Assembly: GCF_031432975.1 (NCBI RefSeq)
Contig: NZ_CP133838.1
Coordinates: 1,736,001-1,800,000, forward strand
Direction of reading: 5' to 3'
DNA length: 64,000 bases
From: Buttiauxella selenatireducens
GTDB lineage: Bacteria; Pseudomonadota; Gammaproteobacteria; Enterobacterales; Enterobacteriaceae
The position numbers were made by a program, and so were the translations under genes. Position 1 is the stretch's first letter. Each line of letters opens with the position of its first letter. Of this stretch, positions 43,582 to 53,711 are shown in pieces. Below the pieces are notes generated by a model, which was not told the DNA's origin, made no database searches, and worked only from the letters and a program-made list of their open reading frames with translations.

Positions 43582-44640
43582 GTGCGTCCAGATAAATCAC
43601 TAAGCCCATTTGAGATCCGCATTTACCGCAACTACCGGACAGTGCATGGTATCCGCATCGCGCTGGCATTTGTTCTCACATTTTTGATTGTTCATCTTCT
43701 GAAAGTGCCCGAAGGAACGTGGCCGCTAATCACACTCGTGGTTGTGATGGGGCCGATCTCTTTCTGGGGCAACGTCGTGCCCCGCGCCTTTGAGCGTATT
43801 GGGGGAACGATTTGCGGTGCTGCCATGGGGCTTGTGGCGCTGAAACTTGAACTGTTTTCGCTCCCGCTCATGTTGGTCTGGTGTGCAATCGCCATGTTTA
43901 TCTGCGGCTATCTGGCTTTGGGGAAACGTCCGTACCAGGCTCTGCTGATTGGGATCACTCTTGCCGTCGTGGTGGGGGCTCCAGCGGGGGACATGGAGAT
44001 TGCCCTTTGGCGTAGCGGCGACGTTATCTTTGGCTCACTACTGGCCATGCTCTTTACCAGCATTTATCCCCAGCGCGCCTTTATCCACTGGCGCATACAA
44101 ATGGCAAACTTCGTCACTGCCTTTGGCCGGGTTTACAACGCCGGATTTTCACCTAACTTATTAGAGCGCCCGCGCCTGGAAAAACACTTACAGAAGGTGC
44201 TTGGCGATGTGGTGAGAATGCGGGCGCTGATTGGCCCGAGCAGTAAAGAGACGCACATTCAAAAGTCGATTTTAGAGGCGATTCAGACGGTTAGTCGCAA
44301 TATGGTGTGCACGCTCGAGCTGCAGGTCAACGCTTATTGGGCATCCAGGGAAAGCCATTTTCTGATGATCAATGCCCACACTTTGCGCGAAACGCAACAA
44401 ATGACCCAGGGCACGCTTGCCGCTATCGCTCGGGCGTTACACGATGGCAACCCGTCACCGATTTCGGCAAACAATGAAAAACTGAGTGAAATCGTCAGTG
44501 AGCTGCACGAGCTGATGCAAAATGGCCAAAATGGGAAACTTCAGGAAACACCGATTCATGGTTACGTCTGGTTGAGTCTGGAGCTTGCTCGTCAACTAGA
44601 ATTGCTTTCGCAGTTGATCTGTCGCGCGTTACGTAAATAA
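43582..44640 (+). CDS. yeeA: FUSC-family inner membrane protein YeeA
   Basis: The 352-residue protein (same as E. coli) begins with a GTG start. It has five to six hydrophobic helices in residues about 25-165 and a cytoplasmic alpha-helical domain after that. The family contains aromatic acid exporter and fusaric acid resistance-like proteins (YccS/FUSC), but no substrate of YeeA is known. GGGGAGC lies just upstream of the GTG. Confidence 0.92.
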   Translation: MRPDKSLSPFEIRIYRNYRTVHGIRIALAFVLTFLIVHLLKVPEGTWPLITLVVVMGPISFWGNVVPRAFERIGGTICGAAMGLVALKLELFSLPLMLVWCAIAMFICGYLALGKRPYQALLIGITLAVVVGAPAGDMEIALWRSGDVIFGSLLAMLFTSIYPQRAFIHWRIQMANFVTAFGRVYNAGFSPNLLERPRLEKHLQKVLGDVVRMRALIGPSSKETHIQKSILEAIQTVSRNMVCTLELQVNAYWASRESHFLMINAHTLRETQQMTQGTLAAIARALHDGNPSPISANNEKLSEIVSELHELMQNGQNGKLQETPIHGYVWLSLELARQLELLSQLICRALRK

Positions 44641-44880
44641 TTGCTTAACCTGAGGTGAATTGCTGGTTTCGATTCAGCAGCTTTTGAGGTTAAGATAGCG
44701 AAATACACCAATCGCCTGTACTGTTCGGGTTGTCGCCTTGTATCACGCAGCTTGAAGTCGTACGGAGCATCCCCAAGTATGATGGGGTAAAAGAATTGTC
44801 AGCGGCCGCCGCTACCATTAAAGTAATCTGATGGCGGCTGTCTTAACGAATCCGAGTATGAAATTAGCAGGGGTATAAAA

Positions 44881-45201
44881 ATGGAACCAACCAAACCATC
44901 TTTCCAGGACGTGCTTGAGTTCGTGCGTCTGTTCCGTCGCAAAAACAAACTGCAGCGTGAAATCCAGGACGTTCAGAAAAAGATCCGTGATAACTCAAAA
45001 CGTGTTCTGCTGCTTGATAACCTGAGCGACTACATCAAACCAGGTATGAGCATCGAAGCGATTCAGGGCATCATCGCCAGCATGAAGACTGACTATGAAG
45101 ACCGTGTTGATGACTACATCATCAAAAACGCAGAGCTCTCCAAAGAACGTCGTGAAATTTCCAAAAAACTTAAAGTCATGGGCGAAATCAAAGCCGACTG
45201 A
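44881..45201 (+). CDS. tmaR: PTS system regulator TmaR (YeeX)
   Basis: This is a 106-residue, highly charged coiled-coil protein that localises EI of the PTS to the pole in E. coli. It starts [20 protein letters not shown] and has a helical [18 protein letters not shown]. The sequence is almost identical to E. coli TmaR (109 residues). GCAGGGGTATAAAA precedes the ATG. Confidence 0.95.
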   Translation: MEPTKPSFQDVLEFVRLFRRKNKLQREIQDVQKKIRDNSKRVLLLDNLSDYIKPGMSIEAIQGIIASMKTDYEDRVDDYIIKNAELSKERREISKKLKVMGEIKAD

Positions 45202-45265
45202 TATCCGTCATCGTTCCGCTGCCACGATGCAGTTCGAATGATTTAGGGTATAAATGATTTATTGT

Positions 45266-45296
45266 AAAAACCGCCGCTTTGGCGGTTTTTTTTATC
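45266..45296 (+). terminator. Terminator after tmaR
   Basis: AAAAACCGCC at 45266-45275 pairs with GGCGGTTTTT at 45281-45290, loop GCTTT, followed by TTT. Confidence 0.92.
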
Positions 45297-45589
45297 GCGA
45301 GAAAGCGTGCGCTGCCCTCAATCTAGCCCTGAACCCACTCACCACAAGATGCTTGGCTGCATGCTACAGCTATCATGTTGGTCACTGACTTTCATCGTGA
45401 AATTCCTTTTATCTTCTTCAGACAGGGTTAAAAAATCAGTAAAAATTGTTATAGCGCAACATAGGATTTCTTATAGCTTTTACACTGTGTCCGCGTTTAT
45501 GTATTCATGCACATGATTTTTTAGTCATCATGTGCCAGGCCGGTAAATATATCCGGCACAAAATTGTATCGACAACTGACTCGTTTATG
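45297..45589. other. Gene-free upstream region of the cbi operon
   Basis: No supportable gene. An 8-bp hairpin lies at 45509-45516/45528-45535 (GCACATGA / TCATGTGC, 11-base loop), overlapping an alternative pairing of GTGCC (45532) with GGCAC (45555). The cbi promoter is expected here but no clear hexamer pair was identified. pocR and the pdu genes, which flank cbi in Salmonella, are not in this gap. Confidence 0.45.
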
Positions 45590-45840
45590 CCACGCGATTT
45601 ACCCAAATAATCCGTGGCTGGGAAGGGGGTGAAAATCCCCCGCAGCCCCCGCTGCTGTAATGCCGACGAACCCGCGTAACCACTGATCTGTTGATTGGGA
45701 AGGGCGGGTGAGAATGACGCTTAGCCAGAAGACCGACTAGTCAGATTTACCCGTCATCCTTCAATTTGCAGGTGTGTTAACCGCACCTCGAATTTTTGGG
45801 TATGACACTAAACAACTCCTTCGGTGGGAAGTCAGTTGTC
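45571..45840. repeat. 10-bp inverted repeat enclosing the riboswitch
   Basis: GACAACTGAC at 45571-45580 is the exact reverse complement of GTCAGTTGTC at 45831-45840, 250 bases apart, with the whole riboswitch core between. It could form a closing stem or a switch helix in the cbi leader RNA. Confidence 0.6.
45590..45770 (+). promoter_or_regulatory. Adenosylcobalamin riboswitch
   Basis: Characteristic blocks appear in order: GGGAAGGGGGTGAAAATCCC (45620-45639), then CGCAGCCCCCGCTGCTGTAA, GACGAACCC, CCACTG, GGGAAGG, and the B12 box AGCCAGAAGACC at 45723-45734. In Salmonella the equivalent leader represses cbiA expression when adenosylcobalamin is bound. The expression platform extends toward cbiA and contains a 10-bp stem at 45848-45857/45861-45870 (one GU pair). 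Confidence 0.95.
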
Positions 45841-45913
45841 ATCAGATACGTGCAGCCTCAGGCTGCGCGTACGAGCTGACATCCGCGCTTTGCCGAAATG
45901 TAATAAGGCAAAT

Positions 45914-47296
45914 ATGGCAGCGGTAGCGAAACACGCATTCGTCATTGCAGGCACCAGCAGCGGCTGTGGCAAAACCACCGTTACGCTCGGATTGCTCCGC
46001 GCCCTCATGCAACGCAGCCTTCGCGTTCAACCTTTCAAAATTGGCCCCGATTATCTCGACAGCGGTTGGCACAGCGCCGTGACCGGCATTGCCTCGCGTA
46101 ATCTCGATGCTTTCATGCTGCCGACGACCACGCTAAATGGCCTGTTTTCAAAACAGATGCAACAGGCGGATGTTGCCGTCATCGAAGGTGTGATGGGTTT
46201 GTACGACGGCTACGGAACCGATCCGAACTATTGCAGCAGCGCGGCAATGGCAAAACAACTGGGTTGTCCGGTGATTTTGCTGGTGGACGGTAAAGCGGTC
46301 TCTACTTCTATTGCCGCGACGGTCATGGGGTTCCAGCGCTTTGACCCGCGGCTTAACATCGCGGGCGTGATCCTCAATCGCGTCAACAGCGACAGCCATT
46401 ATCAACTGCTTGCCGAAGCCATCACGCGTTATTGCGGGCTGCCCGTCTTAGGGCGTGTGCCAACAATGGCGGACGTGGCTTTGCCGTCACGCCATCTCGG
46501 GTTAGTTCCTGCGCAAGAAAATGCCCAGCATGATGAACGCTGGCAGAATCTGGCACAACAGCTCGAACAAACCGTGGATATTGACCGCTTACTCGCGCTA
46601 TCTCATCTGAATTCTCTGCCACAGGGTGAAGCGCCCGCGATCCCTGATCCCGCGCTGGCTGAAGGTCTTACACTCGCGCTTGCCGAAGACGAAGCCTTCA
46701 ACTTTTACTATCCCGATAACCTTGAAATGCTTGAGCAAGCCGGAGTGAAAATCCAGCGCTTCAGCCCGTTGCATGACACAAAAGTGCCTGACTGCCAGAT
46801 GATTTGGCTCGGTGGCGGTTATCCCGAAGTCCATGCCACAAAACTCGCCGCGAATATCCGCATGCGTGAATCCCTGCAAGACGCCCATCAACGTCGTATC
46901 CCGCTTTACGCCGAATGCGGCGGCTTAATGTATCTCGGGGAATCTCTTACCGATGGCGAAGGGGAAGTTCACGCTATGTGCGGAGTGCTACCAGGCCACA
47001 GCCAAATGGGCAAACGCCTGGCCCGTTTTGGCTACTGCGAATCCACCGCGATTCAAAACACGTTACTGGCCAAAAAAGGTGAAACCTTGCGCGGCCACGA
47101 GTTTCATTACTCCGATTTCAACGGCCCATTACCCGCCGCATTCGATTGCTGCAAATGGCGTGACGGCGTCGCCGTTTCCCGCTGGCAGGGGGGCGTCCAG
47201 CATCAGGCAACATTTGCCAGTTATCTGCATGTGCATTTTGCCCAACGTCCTGGTTTGCTCAACCAGTGGTTATCTTTTGCGAGGAACTCTCTATGA
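45914..47296 (+). CDS. cbiA: Cobyrinate a,c-diamide synthase
   Basis: It amidates the a and c side chains of cobyrinic acid using glutamine and ATP. From ATG 45914 the protein is 460 residues (Salmonella 459); longer upstream in-frame starts lie in the riboswitch leader. P-loop GTSSGCGKTT is at 13-22, and the glutaminase cysteine is in YAECGGLMYLG near residue 337. TAAGGCA is the ribosome site. It is the first gene of the cbi operon and overlaps cbiB by 4 bases. Confidence 0.96.
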   Translation: MAAVAKHAFVIAGTSSGCGKTTVTLGLLRALMQRSLRVQPFKIGPDYLDSGWHSAVTGIASRNLDAFMLPTTTLNGLFSKQMQQADVAVIEGVMGLYDGYGTDPNYCSSAAMAKQLGCPVILLVDGKAVSTSIAATVMGFQRFDPRLNIAGVILNRVNSDSHYQLLAEAITRYCGLPVLGRVPTMADVALPSRHLGLVPAQENAQHDERWQNLAQQLEQTVDIDRLLALSHLNSLPQGEAPAIPDPALAEGLTLALAEDEAFNFYYPDNLEMLEQAGVKIQRFSPLHDTKVPDCQMIWLGGGYPEVHATKLAANIRMRESLQDAHQRRIPLYAECGGLMYLGESLTDGEGEVHAMCGVLPGHSQMGKRLARFGYCESTAIQNTLLAKKGETLRGHEFHYSDFNGPLPAAFDCCKWRDGVAVSRWQGGVQHQATFASYLHVHFAQRPGLLNQWLSFARNSL

Positions 47297-48255
47297 CATT
47301 GCTTGCCTGGGGTGCGGCCTGGTTATTGGATTTCTGGCTCGGCGATCCACCGCACTGGCCGCATCCGGTTCGCTGGATTGGCAACTTGATTAATTTCATG
47401 CAGCGCAAGATACGACAGTTTTGTAAAAGCGACCGTGCGCTGAAAATCGGTGGTGGCGTGCTTTGGCTGGTCGTCGTGGGCATGACATGGGGCGTGAGTT
47501 GGGGCGTATTACACCTCGCCAATCTGGTGCATCCGTGGCTTGGCTGGTTGGTGGAAGTGTGGATGATTTACACCGTGCTTGCCGCCCGTTGTCTGAGCGA
47601 TGCCGCACTCGAAGTGTATCGCGCCTTGAAAGAGGGAACGCTTGCCGAAAGCCGGGAAAAACTGTCGTGGATAGTGGGGCGCGATACATCGCAACTGGAA
47701 CGCCCGCAAATTACCCGTGCGGTTGTGGAAACCGTGGCGGAAAACAGTGTCGATGGCGTGATTGCACCGCTGTTTTTCCTGATGCTTGGCGGCGCACCGC
47801 TGGCGATGGCCTATAAAGCGGTCAATACGCTGGACTCGATGGTGGGGTACAAAACCGAAAAGTACCGCGCGATAGGTTATGTCAGCGCCCGTCTTGATGA
47901 TCTCGCCAACTATCTTCCTGCTCGCCTGAGTTGGCTGCTGCTGAGCTTCGCCGCTTTTTGCTTACGCTCCAACCCGCGTCAGGCCTTACGCATTGGCTGG
48001 CGTGATCGCTACCAACACAGCAGCCCAAACTGCGCCTGGCCTGAAGCGACGGTCGCAGGTGCACTTGGGATCCGACTCGGCGGGCCGAACACCTATTTTG
48101 GCGAACGGGTAGAAAAACCGTGGATGGGGGATGAGCAGCGTGGCGTTGCCCTTGACGACATAACCCGCGCCATTCAACTCATGATGTTGGCGTCCCTGTT
48201 GGCCTTGCTGCTGTTTGCCGCAATGCGCTGGCTGACGCTTGGCATAGGCTCTTAA
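47293..48255 (+). CDS. cbiB: Adenosylcobinamide-phosphate synthase
   Basis: This membrane enzyme attaches aminopropanol phosphate to cobyric acid. It has 320 residues with several membrane segments and the conserved ENSVDGVIAPLFF and KAVNTLDSMVGYK motifs. The ATG at 47293 (MTLLAWGAA) overlaps cbiA (ATGA), matching Salmonella CbiB length 319. cbiC follows after nine bases. Confidence 0.95.
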   Translation: MTLLAWGAAWLLDFWLGDPPHWPHPVRWIGNLINFMQRKIRQFCKSDRALKIGGGVLWLVVVGMTWGVSWGVLHLANLVHPWLGWLVEVWMIYTVLAARCLSDAALEVYRALKEGTLAESREKLSWIVGRDTSQLERPQITRAVVETVAENSVDGVIAPLFFLMLGGAPLAMAYKAVNTLDSMVGYKTEKYRAIGYVSARLDDLANYLPARLSWLLLSFAAFCLRSNPRQALRIGWRDRYQHSSPNCAWPEATVAGALGIRLGGPNTYFGERVEKPWMGDEQRGVALDDITRAIQLMMLASLLALLLFAAMRWLTLGIGS

Positions 48256-48264
48256 GGACTCCCG

Positions 48265-48897
48265 ATGAATTACCTGCAACAACCCCAGCTTATTGAACAA
48301 CATAGTTTTGAAATCATCAGCGAAATCATCGCACAACAGTATCCCGAATACCGTTTTCACGATGCGATTCAGGAAGCGATGATCAAGCGCGTTATCCATA
48401 CCACTGCCGATTTTGAGTGGCTGGATATTTTATGGTTCTCGCCGGATGTCATCGAACAACTTAGTCACAGTTTGCAGCGTGGCTGCACCTTGTACACCGA
48501 CACCACCATGGCGTTATCGGGAATTAACAAAACCTTGCTGGCGCAATTCGGATGCAGTTGCCGTTGCTTTATCAGCGACCCGCGCGTGGTGGCGCATGCC
48601 AAAGAGCAGAGCATTACCCGTTCGATGGCAGCGGTAGATCTCGCATTGCAGGAAGAAGGCGAGAAGATCTTCGTCTTTGGTAACGCGCCGACAGCCCTGT
48701 TCCGGCTGCTGGAAAAAGACGCGAAACCGTCTGCTGTTATCGGTGTACCGGTCGGTTTTGTCGGTGCCGAAGAGTCTAAAGAAGCGCTGATAGAAAGCGG
48801 TTTACCGGCAATTGCCGCTCGTGGGCGCAAAGGCGGCAGCAACGTCGCGGCGGCCATTGTCAACGCGCTGCTTTATCGCTTACGGGAGGCTCAGTGA
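48265..48897 (+). CDS. cbiC: Cobalt-precorrin-8 methylmutase
   Basis: It moves the C-11 methyl group to C-12, forming cobyrinic acid. It has 210 residues, the same as Salmonella. Catalytic histidine in [12 protein letters not shown] (His45), [12 protein letters not shown] and GNAPTALF are seen. Its stop overlaps the GTG of cbiD (GTGA). Confidence 0.95.
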   Translation: MNYLQQPQLIEQHSFEIISEIIAQQYPEYRFHDAIQEAMIKRVIHTTADFEWLDILWFSPDVIEQLSHSLQRGCTLYTDTTMALSGINKTLLAQFGCSCRCFISDPRVVAHAKEQSITRSMAAVDLALQEEGEKIFVFGNAPTALFRLLEKDAKPSAVIGVPVGFVGAEESKEALIESGLPAIAARGRKGGSNVAAAIVNALLYRLREAQ

Positions 48898-50030
48898 GCG
48901 AACAGCAAGCCGACTGCATCTGGCATAAAGGCAAAGCTTACCGCAAAGGATACACCACCGGATCCTGCGCCACCGCGGCGGCTCGCGTCGCGGCGCTGAT
49001 GGTGTTGCGCCAGCACGTCATCGACCAGGTTTCTATTGTCACGCCATCTGGCGTCACGCTGCATCTCAATGTCGAAATGCCGATGATTGAAGGCCAGCAA
49101 GCGACGGCGGCCATCCGCAAAGACGGCGGCGACGACGTTGACGCTACCCACGGCATGCTGATTTTCGCCCGCGTGCAGCTCAACGACAGCGGGATTATCA
49201 CATTGCGCGGCGGCACGGGGATTGGCGTGGTCACGCGCAAAGGAATTGGTTTGCCGATTGGTGAGTCTGCCATTAACCGCACGCCGCGTCAGACCATTGT
49301 TGCCGGGGTGCGTGAAGTCATCGGCGCGGAGCGCGGTGCAGAGATAGAAATTTTCGCCCCGGAAGGTATCGAGCGGGCTAAAAAAACCTATAACCACCGT
49401 CTCGGCATTCTGGGTGGAATTTCCATTATTGGCACCACAGGCATTGTGATGCCGATGTCAGAAGAGAGCTGGAAGCGCTCGCTGGCGCTGGAACTTGAAA
49501 TGAAACGCGCCGCAGGTCTCGATAAAGTGGTTCTGGTGCCTGGCAATCACGGCGAGCGCTTTGTGCGCGAACAACTGCAGTTGGACAGTGAATGTGTGGT
49601 GACGATGAGCAATTTCGTTGGCTACATGATTCAGGAGGCCGTCCGCCTGGAGTATCGCCACATTGTTCTGATTGGCCACCCTGGAAAGCTGGTGAAAGTG
49701 GCCGCCGGAATATTCCACACCCACAGCCACATTGCCGACGGACGCATGGAAACGCTGGTCGCCCATCTGGCCTTAATGGGCGCGCCGTTTGCACTGCTCG
49801 AAGCCGTCAGCCTTTGCGACACCACTGAAGCGGCACTCGAAATCATCACAGAACAGGGCTGGCAAGGGGTGTTTGAACGCCTGGCATCACGCATCTGTGA
49901 ACGCGTTGAAGAGATGCTGCGCTTTACTCAATCGCCACCAAAATGCGATGCCATTTTATTTTCCTTTGATAACCAGGTTTTAGGTAGCAGCCGCCCCGTG
50001 GCTGATATTGCGCAGGCGTTGCGATGCTAA
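48894..50030 (+). CDS. cbiD: Cobalt-precorrin-5B C1-methyltransferase
   Basis: It methylates C-1 in the anaerobic corrin pathway. The 378-residue protein starts at GTG 48894, overlapping cbiC by four bases. [12 protein letters not shown] near residues 19-30, [19 protein letters not shown] and GNHGERF are family motifs. The end overlaps cbiE by seven bases. Confidence 0.95.
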   Translation: MSEQQADCIWHKGKAYRKGYTTGSCATAAARVAALMVLRQHVIDQVSIVTPSGVTLHLNVEMPMIEGQQATAAIRKDGGDDVDATHGMLIFARVQLNDSGIITLRGGTGIGVVTRKGIGLPIGESAINRTPRQTIVAGVREVIGAERGAEIEIFAPEGIERAKKTYNHRLGILGGISIIGTTGIVMPMSEESWKRSLALELEMKRAAGLDKVVLVPGNHGERFVREQLQLDSECVVTMSNFVGYMIQEAVRLEYRHIVLIGHPGKLVKVAAGIFHTHSHIADGRMETLVAHLALMGAPFALLEAVSLCDTTEAALEIITEQGWQGVFERLASRICERVEEMLRFTQSPPKCDAILFSFDNQVLGSSRPVADIAQALRC

Positions 50031-50626
50031 CCGTGGTGGGCATCGGCCCAGGCGCTACTGAACTCCTGACCGTCCAGGCGCGGGCTGAGATTGATGACGC
50101 GGAGATCCTGGTTGGAGGGGCCAGACAACTTGCGCTGTTTAATGATTTTCGTGGTGAAACGCGTTTGCTGACGGGCGATCTCGATGAGCTTATGGCCTGG
50201 ATTCGGGAACGCCTCAACCAGCAAATCGTTGTGCTGGCTTCGGGCGATCCGCTGATTTATGGCATCGGCAAGCGCCTGGCGGCGAACGTCCCCCCGGAAC
50301 ATCTGCGCATTATTCCGGGTATCAGCTCGATTCAATATCTGTGCGCCAAAGCGGCGGTCGATATGAACGACATCTGGATAACCAGTAGCCATGGCCGCGA
50401 GCCAGATTTTCAGGCGATTGCCGCGCACCAAAAGGTGGCAATGGTGACTGACAACATCATCGGGCCTTATGCCATCGCTCAGGCTTTGCTGGCACGCGGC
50501 CTGAATCCCACGCTAATTATTGGCGAAAATCTCACGTCGGCAGATGAACGAATCCATCGCCTGGCGGCCTGCGATGTCGCGCAACGCTACGCGATGAATG
50601 TGGTGGTTATCCTGAATGAAAGATGA
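50024..50626 (+). CDS. cbiE: Cobalt-precorrin-7 C5-methyltransferase
   Basis: This SAM-dependent tetrapyrrole methylase acts at C-5. It has 200 residues (Salmonella 201). The N-terminal [11 protein letters not shown] and the [11 protein letters not shown] motif mark the family. It works with CbiT, which is encoded next and overlaps by 11 bases; in other bacteria the two are fused as CobL. Confidence 0.95.
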   Translation: MLTVVGIGPGATELLTVQARAEIDDAEILVGGARQLALFNDFRGETRLLTGDLDELMAWIRERLNQQIVVLASGDPLIYGIGKRLAANVPPEHLRIIPGISSIQYLCAKAAVDMNDIWITSSHGREPDFQAIAAHQKVAMVTDNIIGPYAIAQALLARGLNPTLIIGENLTSADERIHRLAACDVAQRYAMNVVVILNER

Positions 50627-51194
50627 GCTTTTCTTACGGGGTGCGCGCGTCCCGATGACCAAAGAGGTGGTGCGAACTCAGGCGCTGGAGCGCTTGCAAT
50701 TGCAGAATGCACAACGGTTTATCGACATCGGTGCGGGCACTGGCAGCGTGTCGCTTGAAGCGGCCATGCGTTACCCGCAATTACGCGTCACGGCGATTGA
50801 ACGCAATCCCGACGCGCTGGCGTTAATGGCAGAAAACCGCGAGCGTTTTGCTTGTCCAAATATTGAGATTATCAACGGCTATGCGCCCATTGAGCTCGAT
50901 GCGATAGCCGATGCGGTCTTTATCGGTGGCAGCGGTGGGCAGTTAACCGAGCTTATCGACTGGTCGCTGGCACATTTGCACCCCGGCGGGCGTCTGGTGA
51001 TGACCTTTATCCTGCTGGAAAATTTAACCTGCGCGTTAACCCACCTCGAGCAGTGCGCCATTCACGATTTTGATTGCCTGCAACTTCAGGTTGCAAGCCT
51101 CGCTACGCTTGGCAGCGGCCACTACTTCAAACCGAACAACCCCACTTTTTTGATTTCTTGCCTCAAGGAGGGAAGCCATGACTCAAATTTATGA
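50616..51194 (+). CDS. cbiT: Cobalt-precorrin-6B C15-methyltransferase (decarboxylating)
   Basis: It methylates C-15 and removes the acetate carboxyl at C-12. The 192-residue Rossmann methyltransferase has [14 protein letters not shown] near residue 38 and AVFIGGSGG. Length equals Salmonella CbiT. It overlaps both neighbours (11 and 17 bases). Confidence 0.95.
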   Translation: MKDELFLRGARVPMTKEVVRTQALERLQLQNAQRFIDIGAGTGSVSLEAAMRYPQLRVTAIERNPDALALMAENRERFACPNIEIINGYAPIELDAIADAVFIGGSGGQLTELIDWSLAHLHPGGRLVMTFILLENLTCALTHLEQCAIHDFDCLQLQVASLATLGSGHYFKPNNPTFLISCLKEGSHDSNL

Positions 51195-51951
51195 TACCCG
51201 TAAGGTCTGGTTCGTCGGTGCCGGCCCTGGCGACAAAGAACTGATCACCCTCAAAGGCTATCGCATCTTGCAGCAGGCGGAAGTGGTGATTTATGCCGGT
51301 TCGCTCATCAACCCTGAACTGCTGGATTACTGCCCGGAAGGGGCGGAGTGCCACGACAGCGCTGCGTTAAACCTTGAGCAAATTATCGAGCTGATGGAAA
51401 ACGGCGTGAGGGCAGGCAAGCTGGTGGTGCGCTTACAAACCGGCGACCTTTCACTGTACGGCTCGATTCGCGAGCAGGGTGAAGTGCTCACCGAGCGCGG
51501 TATTGGCTATGAATCGGTGCCGGGCATCAGCGCATTTTTGGGTGCCGCCGCGCAGCTTGGCGTGGAATACACCGTACCGGAAGTCTCACAAAGCCTGATC
51601 ATCACGCGTATCGAAGGCCGCACGCCGATGCCACCGCTTGAACAGCTTGAATCTTTTGCCCGGCATCAGACCTCAATGGCGATTTTCCTCTCGGTGCAGC
51701 GTATTCACCGCGTGGCTGAACGCCTGATTGAAGGCGGTTATCCCGCGGATACGCCAGTCGCCGTGGTTTACAAAGCCACCTGGCCGGATTGCCAGACTGT
51801 GCGCGGCACGCTTGCAGACATCGCAGAACAGGTGCGGGAAGCGGGCATTCGCAAAACGGCGCTCATCATGGTGGGCGCATTTCTTGGCGAGGAATATCAC
51901 TATTCCAAACTCTACGATGCAGGATTCAGTCATGAATACCGCAAGGCCTGA
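51178..51951 (+). CDS. cbiF: Cobalt-precorrin-4 C11-methyltransferase
   Basis: This tetrapyrrole methylase has 257 residues, the same as Salmonella. Signatures: [15 protein letters not shown] near the N-terminus, [12 protein letters not shown] and [18 protein letters not shown] lies upstream inside cbiT. Its stop overlaps cbiG by 20 bases. Confidence 0.95.
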   Translation: MTQIYDTRKVWFVGAGPGDKELITLKGYRILQQAEVVIYAGSLINPELLDYCPEGAECHDSAALNLEQIIELMENGVRAGKLVVRLQTGDLSLYGSIREQGEVLTERGIGYESVPGISAFLGAAAQLGVEYTVPEVSQSLIITRIEGRTPMPPLEQLESFARHQTSMAIFLSVQRIHRVAERLIEGGYPADTPVAVVYKATWPDCQTVRGTLADIAEQVREAGIRKTALIMVGAFLGEEYHYSKLYDAGFSHEYRKA

Positions 51952-52993
51952 TTCGATAGCACTGTTTTGCCTGACGCCCGGAGGCGTGGCATTAGCGCAA
52001 CGTCTGCGCGACCTGGTACCGCTCACCTGTTTTACCAGTGAAAAGCTGCTGCAACCGGGCTTTATTCCGTTCGGTGGCAGTTTTGCACGGACCGTAGAAC
52101 AGGCATTTAGCGAATATTCTGCGCTGGTGTTTATCGCCGCCACGGGCATTGTGGTGCGCGTAATTGCTCCATTGTTGAACGACAAGCTGCACGATCCTGC
52201 GGTTGTTGTAATGGATGAACGCGCGGAACACGTTATCAGCCTGCTTTCCGGGCATCTGGGCGGTGCCAACGAATTAACCCGTCAAATTGCCCAACTGTTA
52301 AACGCCGATCCGGTGATCACCACCGCAACCGACGTTAACCAACTGGCGGCGCTGGATACGTTGGCGGCGAAACTTGACGCCACCCTGTTGGATTTTCGCC
52401 AGACGGTGAAAACCATTAATCAGATGCTGGTGAGTCAGAAGCGCGTAGGGCTGTGGTGGGACAGGGATTTTACCCAGAACGCCGAAAGTTACGACACCCG
52501 AGGTTTTATCCCCGTCGACAATCTCGACGTGCTGCCAGCGCTTGATGCCCTGGTGTGCGTCACGCTGCGTGATGACCTGCCGACACAAGCTATTCCGCTT
52601 TATAAGCTGGTGCCAAAACGCGTCGTGGCGGGAATAGGCTGCCGCCGTGACACACCGCCGCAAACCGTGGCGAAGCTATTAAATCAGCAACTGGCTGAGA
52701 ACCACTTTGACCCGCTGGCTTTGCGCGCCATTGGCAGTGTGTCTCTCAAACAGGACGAACCGGCGTTACTTGAATTGGCACAACGTTGCCAAATCCCATT
52801 CAACATTTTTAGCGTTGACCAACTTGCGGAACATGAAAAGCGCTTTCCGGCATCCGAATTTGTGCGTCATACCGTGGGCGTGGGCAGCGTGTCACAACCG
52901 GCTGCGTGGCTGATGAGTAACGGAAATCTGGTTGGCAACACCCTGCGCGAACAGGGCGTCACTATCACTTTAGGAGTTTCAGACAGATGTTAA
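51932..52993 (+). CDS. cbiG: Cobalt-precorrin-5A hydrolase
   Basis: It opens the delta-lactone ring of cobalt-precorrin-5A, releasing acetaldehyde. From ATG 51932 the protein is 353 residues (Salmonella 351), starting [18 protein letters not shown]; the open frame runs further upstream inside cbi[15 protein letters not shown] and [17 protein letters not shown] are characteristic. Its stop codon lies within the first codons of cbiH (ATG at 52987). Confidence 0.94.
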   Translation: MNTARPDSIALFCLTPGGVALAQRLRDLVPLTCFTSEKLLQPGFIPFGGSFARTVEQAFSEYSALVFIAATGIVVRVIAPLLNDKLHDPAVVVMDERAEHVISLLSGHLGGANELTRQIAQLLNADPVITTATDVNQLAALDTLAAKLDATLLDFRQTVKTINQMLVSQKRVGLWWDRDFTQNAESYDTRGFIPVDNLDVLPALDALVCVTLRDDLPTQAIPLYKLVPKRVVAGIGCRRDTPPQTVAKLLNQQLAENHFDPLALRAIGSVSLKQDEPALLELAQRCQIPFNIFSVDQLAEHEKRFPASEFVRHTVGVGSVSQPAAWLMSNGNLVGNTLREQGVTITLGVSDRC

Positions 52994-53711
52994 CGGTAAT
53001 CGGGATTGGCCCGGCAGTGAAGCCATGATGACTCAGGAAGCGATAGCGGCATTGCAGGAAGCTGAAATTGTGGTGGGTTATAAAACCTACACCCACCTGG
53101 TGAAGCCCCTGACGGGGGACAAGCAGGTTATCAAAACGGGCATGTGCAAAGAGATTGAACGCTGCCAGACCGCCATCGAACTGGCGCAGGCCGGGCACAA
53201 CGTGGCGTTAATCAGCAGCGGCGATGCCGGAATCTACGGCATGGCGGGCCTGGTGCTGGAGCTGGTGACATCGCAGCAACTGGATATCGAAGTGCGCCTG
53301 GTTGCCGGGATAACCGCCAGCATTGCCGCCGCGTCATTGCTCGGTGCGCCGCTGATGCACGATTTTTGCCATATCAGCCTCAGCGACTTACTGACACCGT
53401 GGCCGGTAATCGAAAAACGCATTATCGCCGCCGCTTCTGCCGACTTTGTTATCTGTTTCTACAACCCGCGCAGCCGTGGCCGCGAAGGGCATCTGGCGCG
53501 TGCATTTGAATTAATGCGCGAATTTACCCAACCGCAAACGCCCGTTGGCGTGGTGAAAGCCGCCGGGCGCAAAAAAGAGCAAAAATGGCTAACGACATTT
53601 GGCGAGATGGACTTCGAACCTGTTGATATGACCAGCCTGGTCATTGTTGGCAACAAAACGAGCTATGTCCGTGAAGGCCTGATGATCACTCCGCGAGGTT
53701 ATGAACTGTGA
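52987..53711 (+). pseudogene. cbiH: Cobalt-precorrin-3 C17-methyltransferase, frameshifted near the start
   Basis: CbiH methylates C-17 and contracts the ring. The expected start at 52987 gives MLTVIGIGP, but then reads AVKP and stops at TGA 53026. Restoring one G in CCGG at 53011-53014 would give GIGPGSEAMMTQEA, as in Salmonella CbiH. The remaining frame from ATG 53025 is intact for 228 residues to TGA 53711. So there is one missing base, either a real mutation or a sequencing error in a G run. Restart at the ATGA (53025-53028) would give a protein lacking the first strand and the GxGPG SAM-site motif. Confidence 0.88.

Noticed and set aside
44831-44878. 15-residue ORF just before tmaR
   Set aside because: No convincing ribosome site; lies where older annotations extended YeeX and is probably untranslated.
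45307-45516. 69-codon ORF after tmaR
   Set aside because: Cysteine- and serine-rich random-looking peptide in a non-coding gap, no ribosome site.
45802-45879. 25-residue ORF between the riboswitch and cbiA
   Set aside because: The ribosome site is poor and the codons overlap the strong hairpin at 45848-45870, so it is probably fortuitous.
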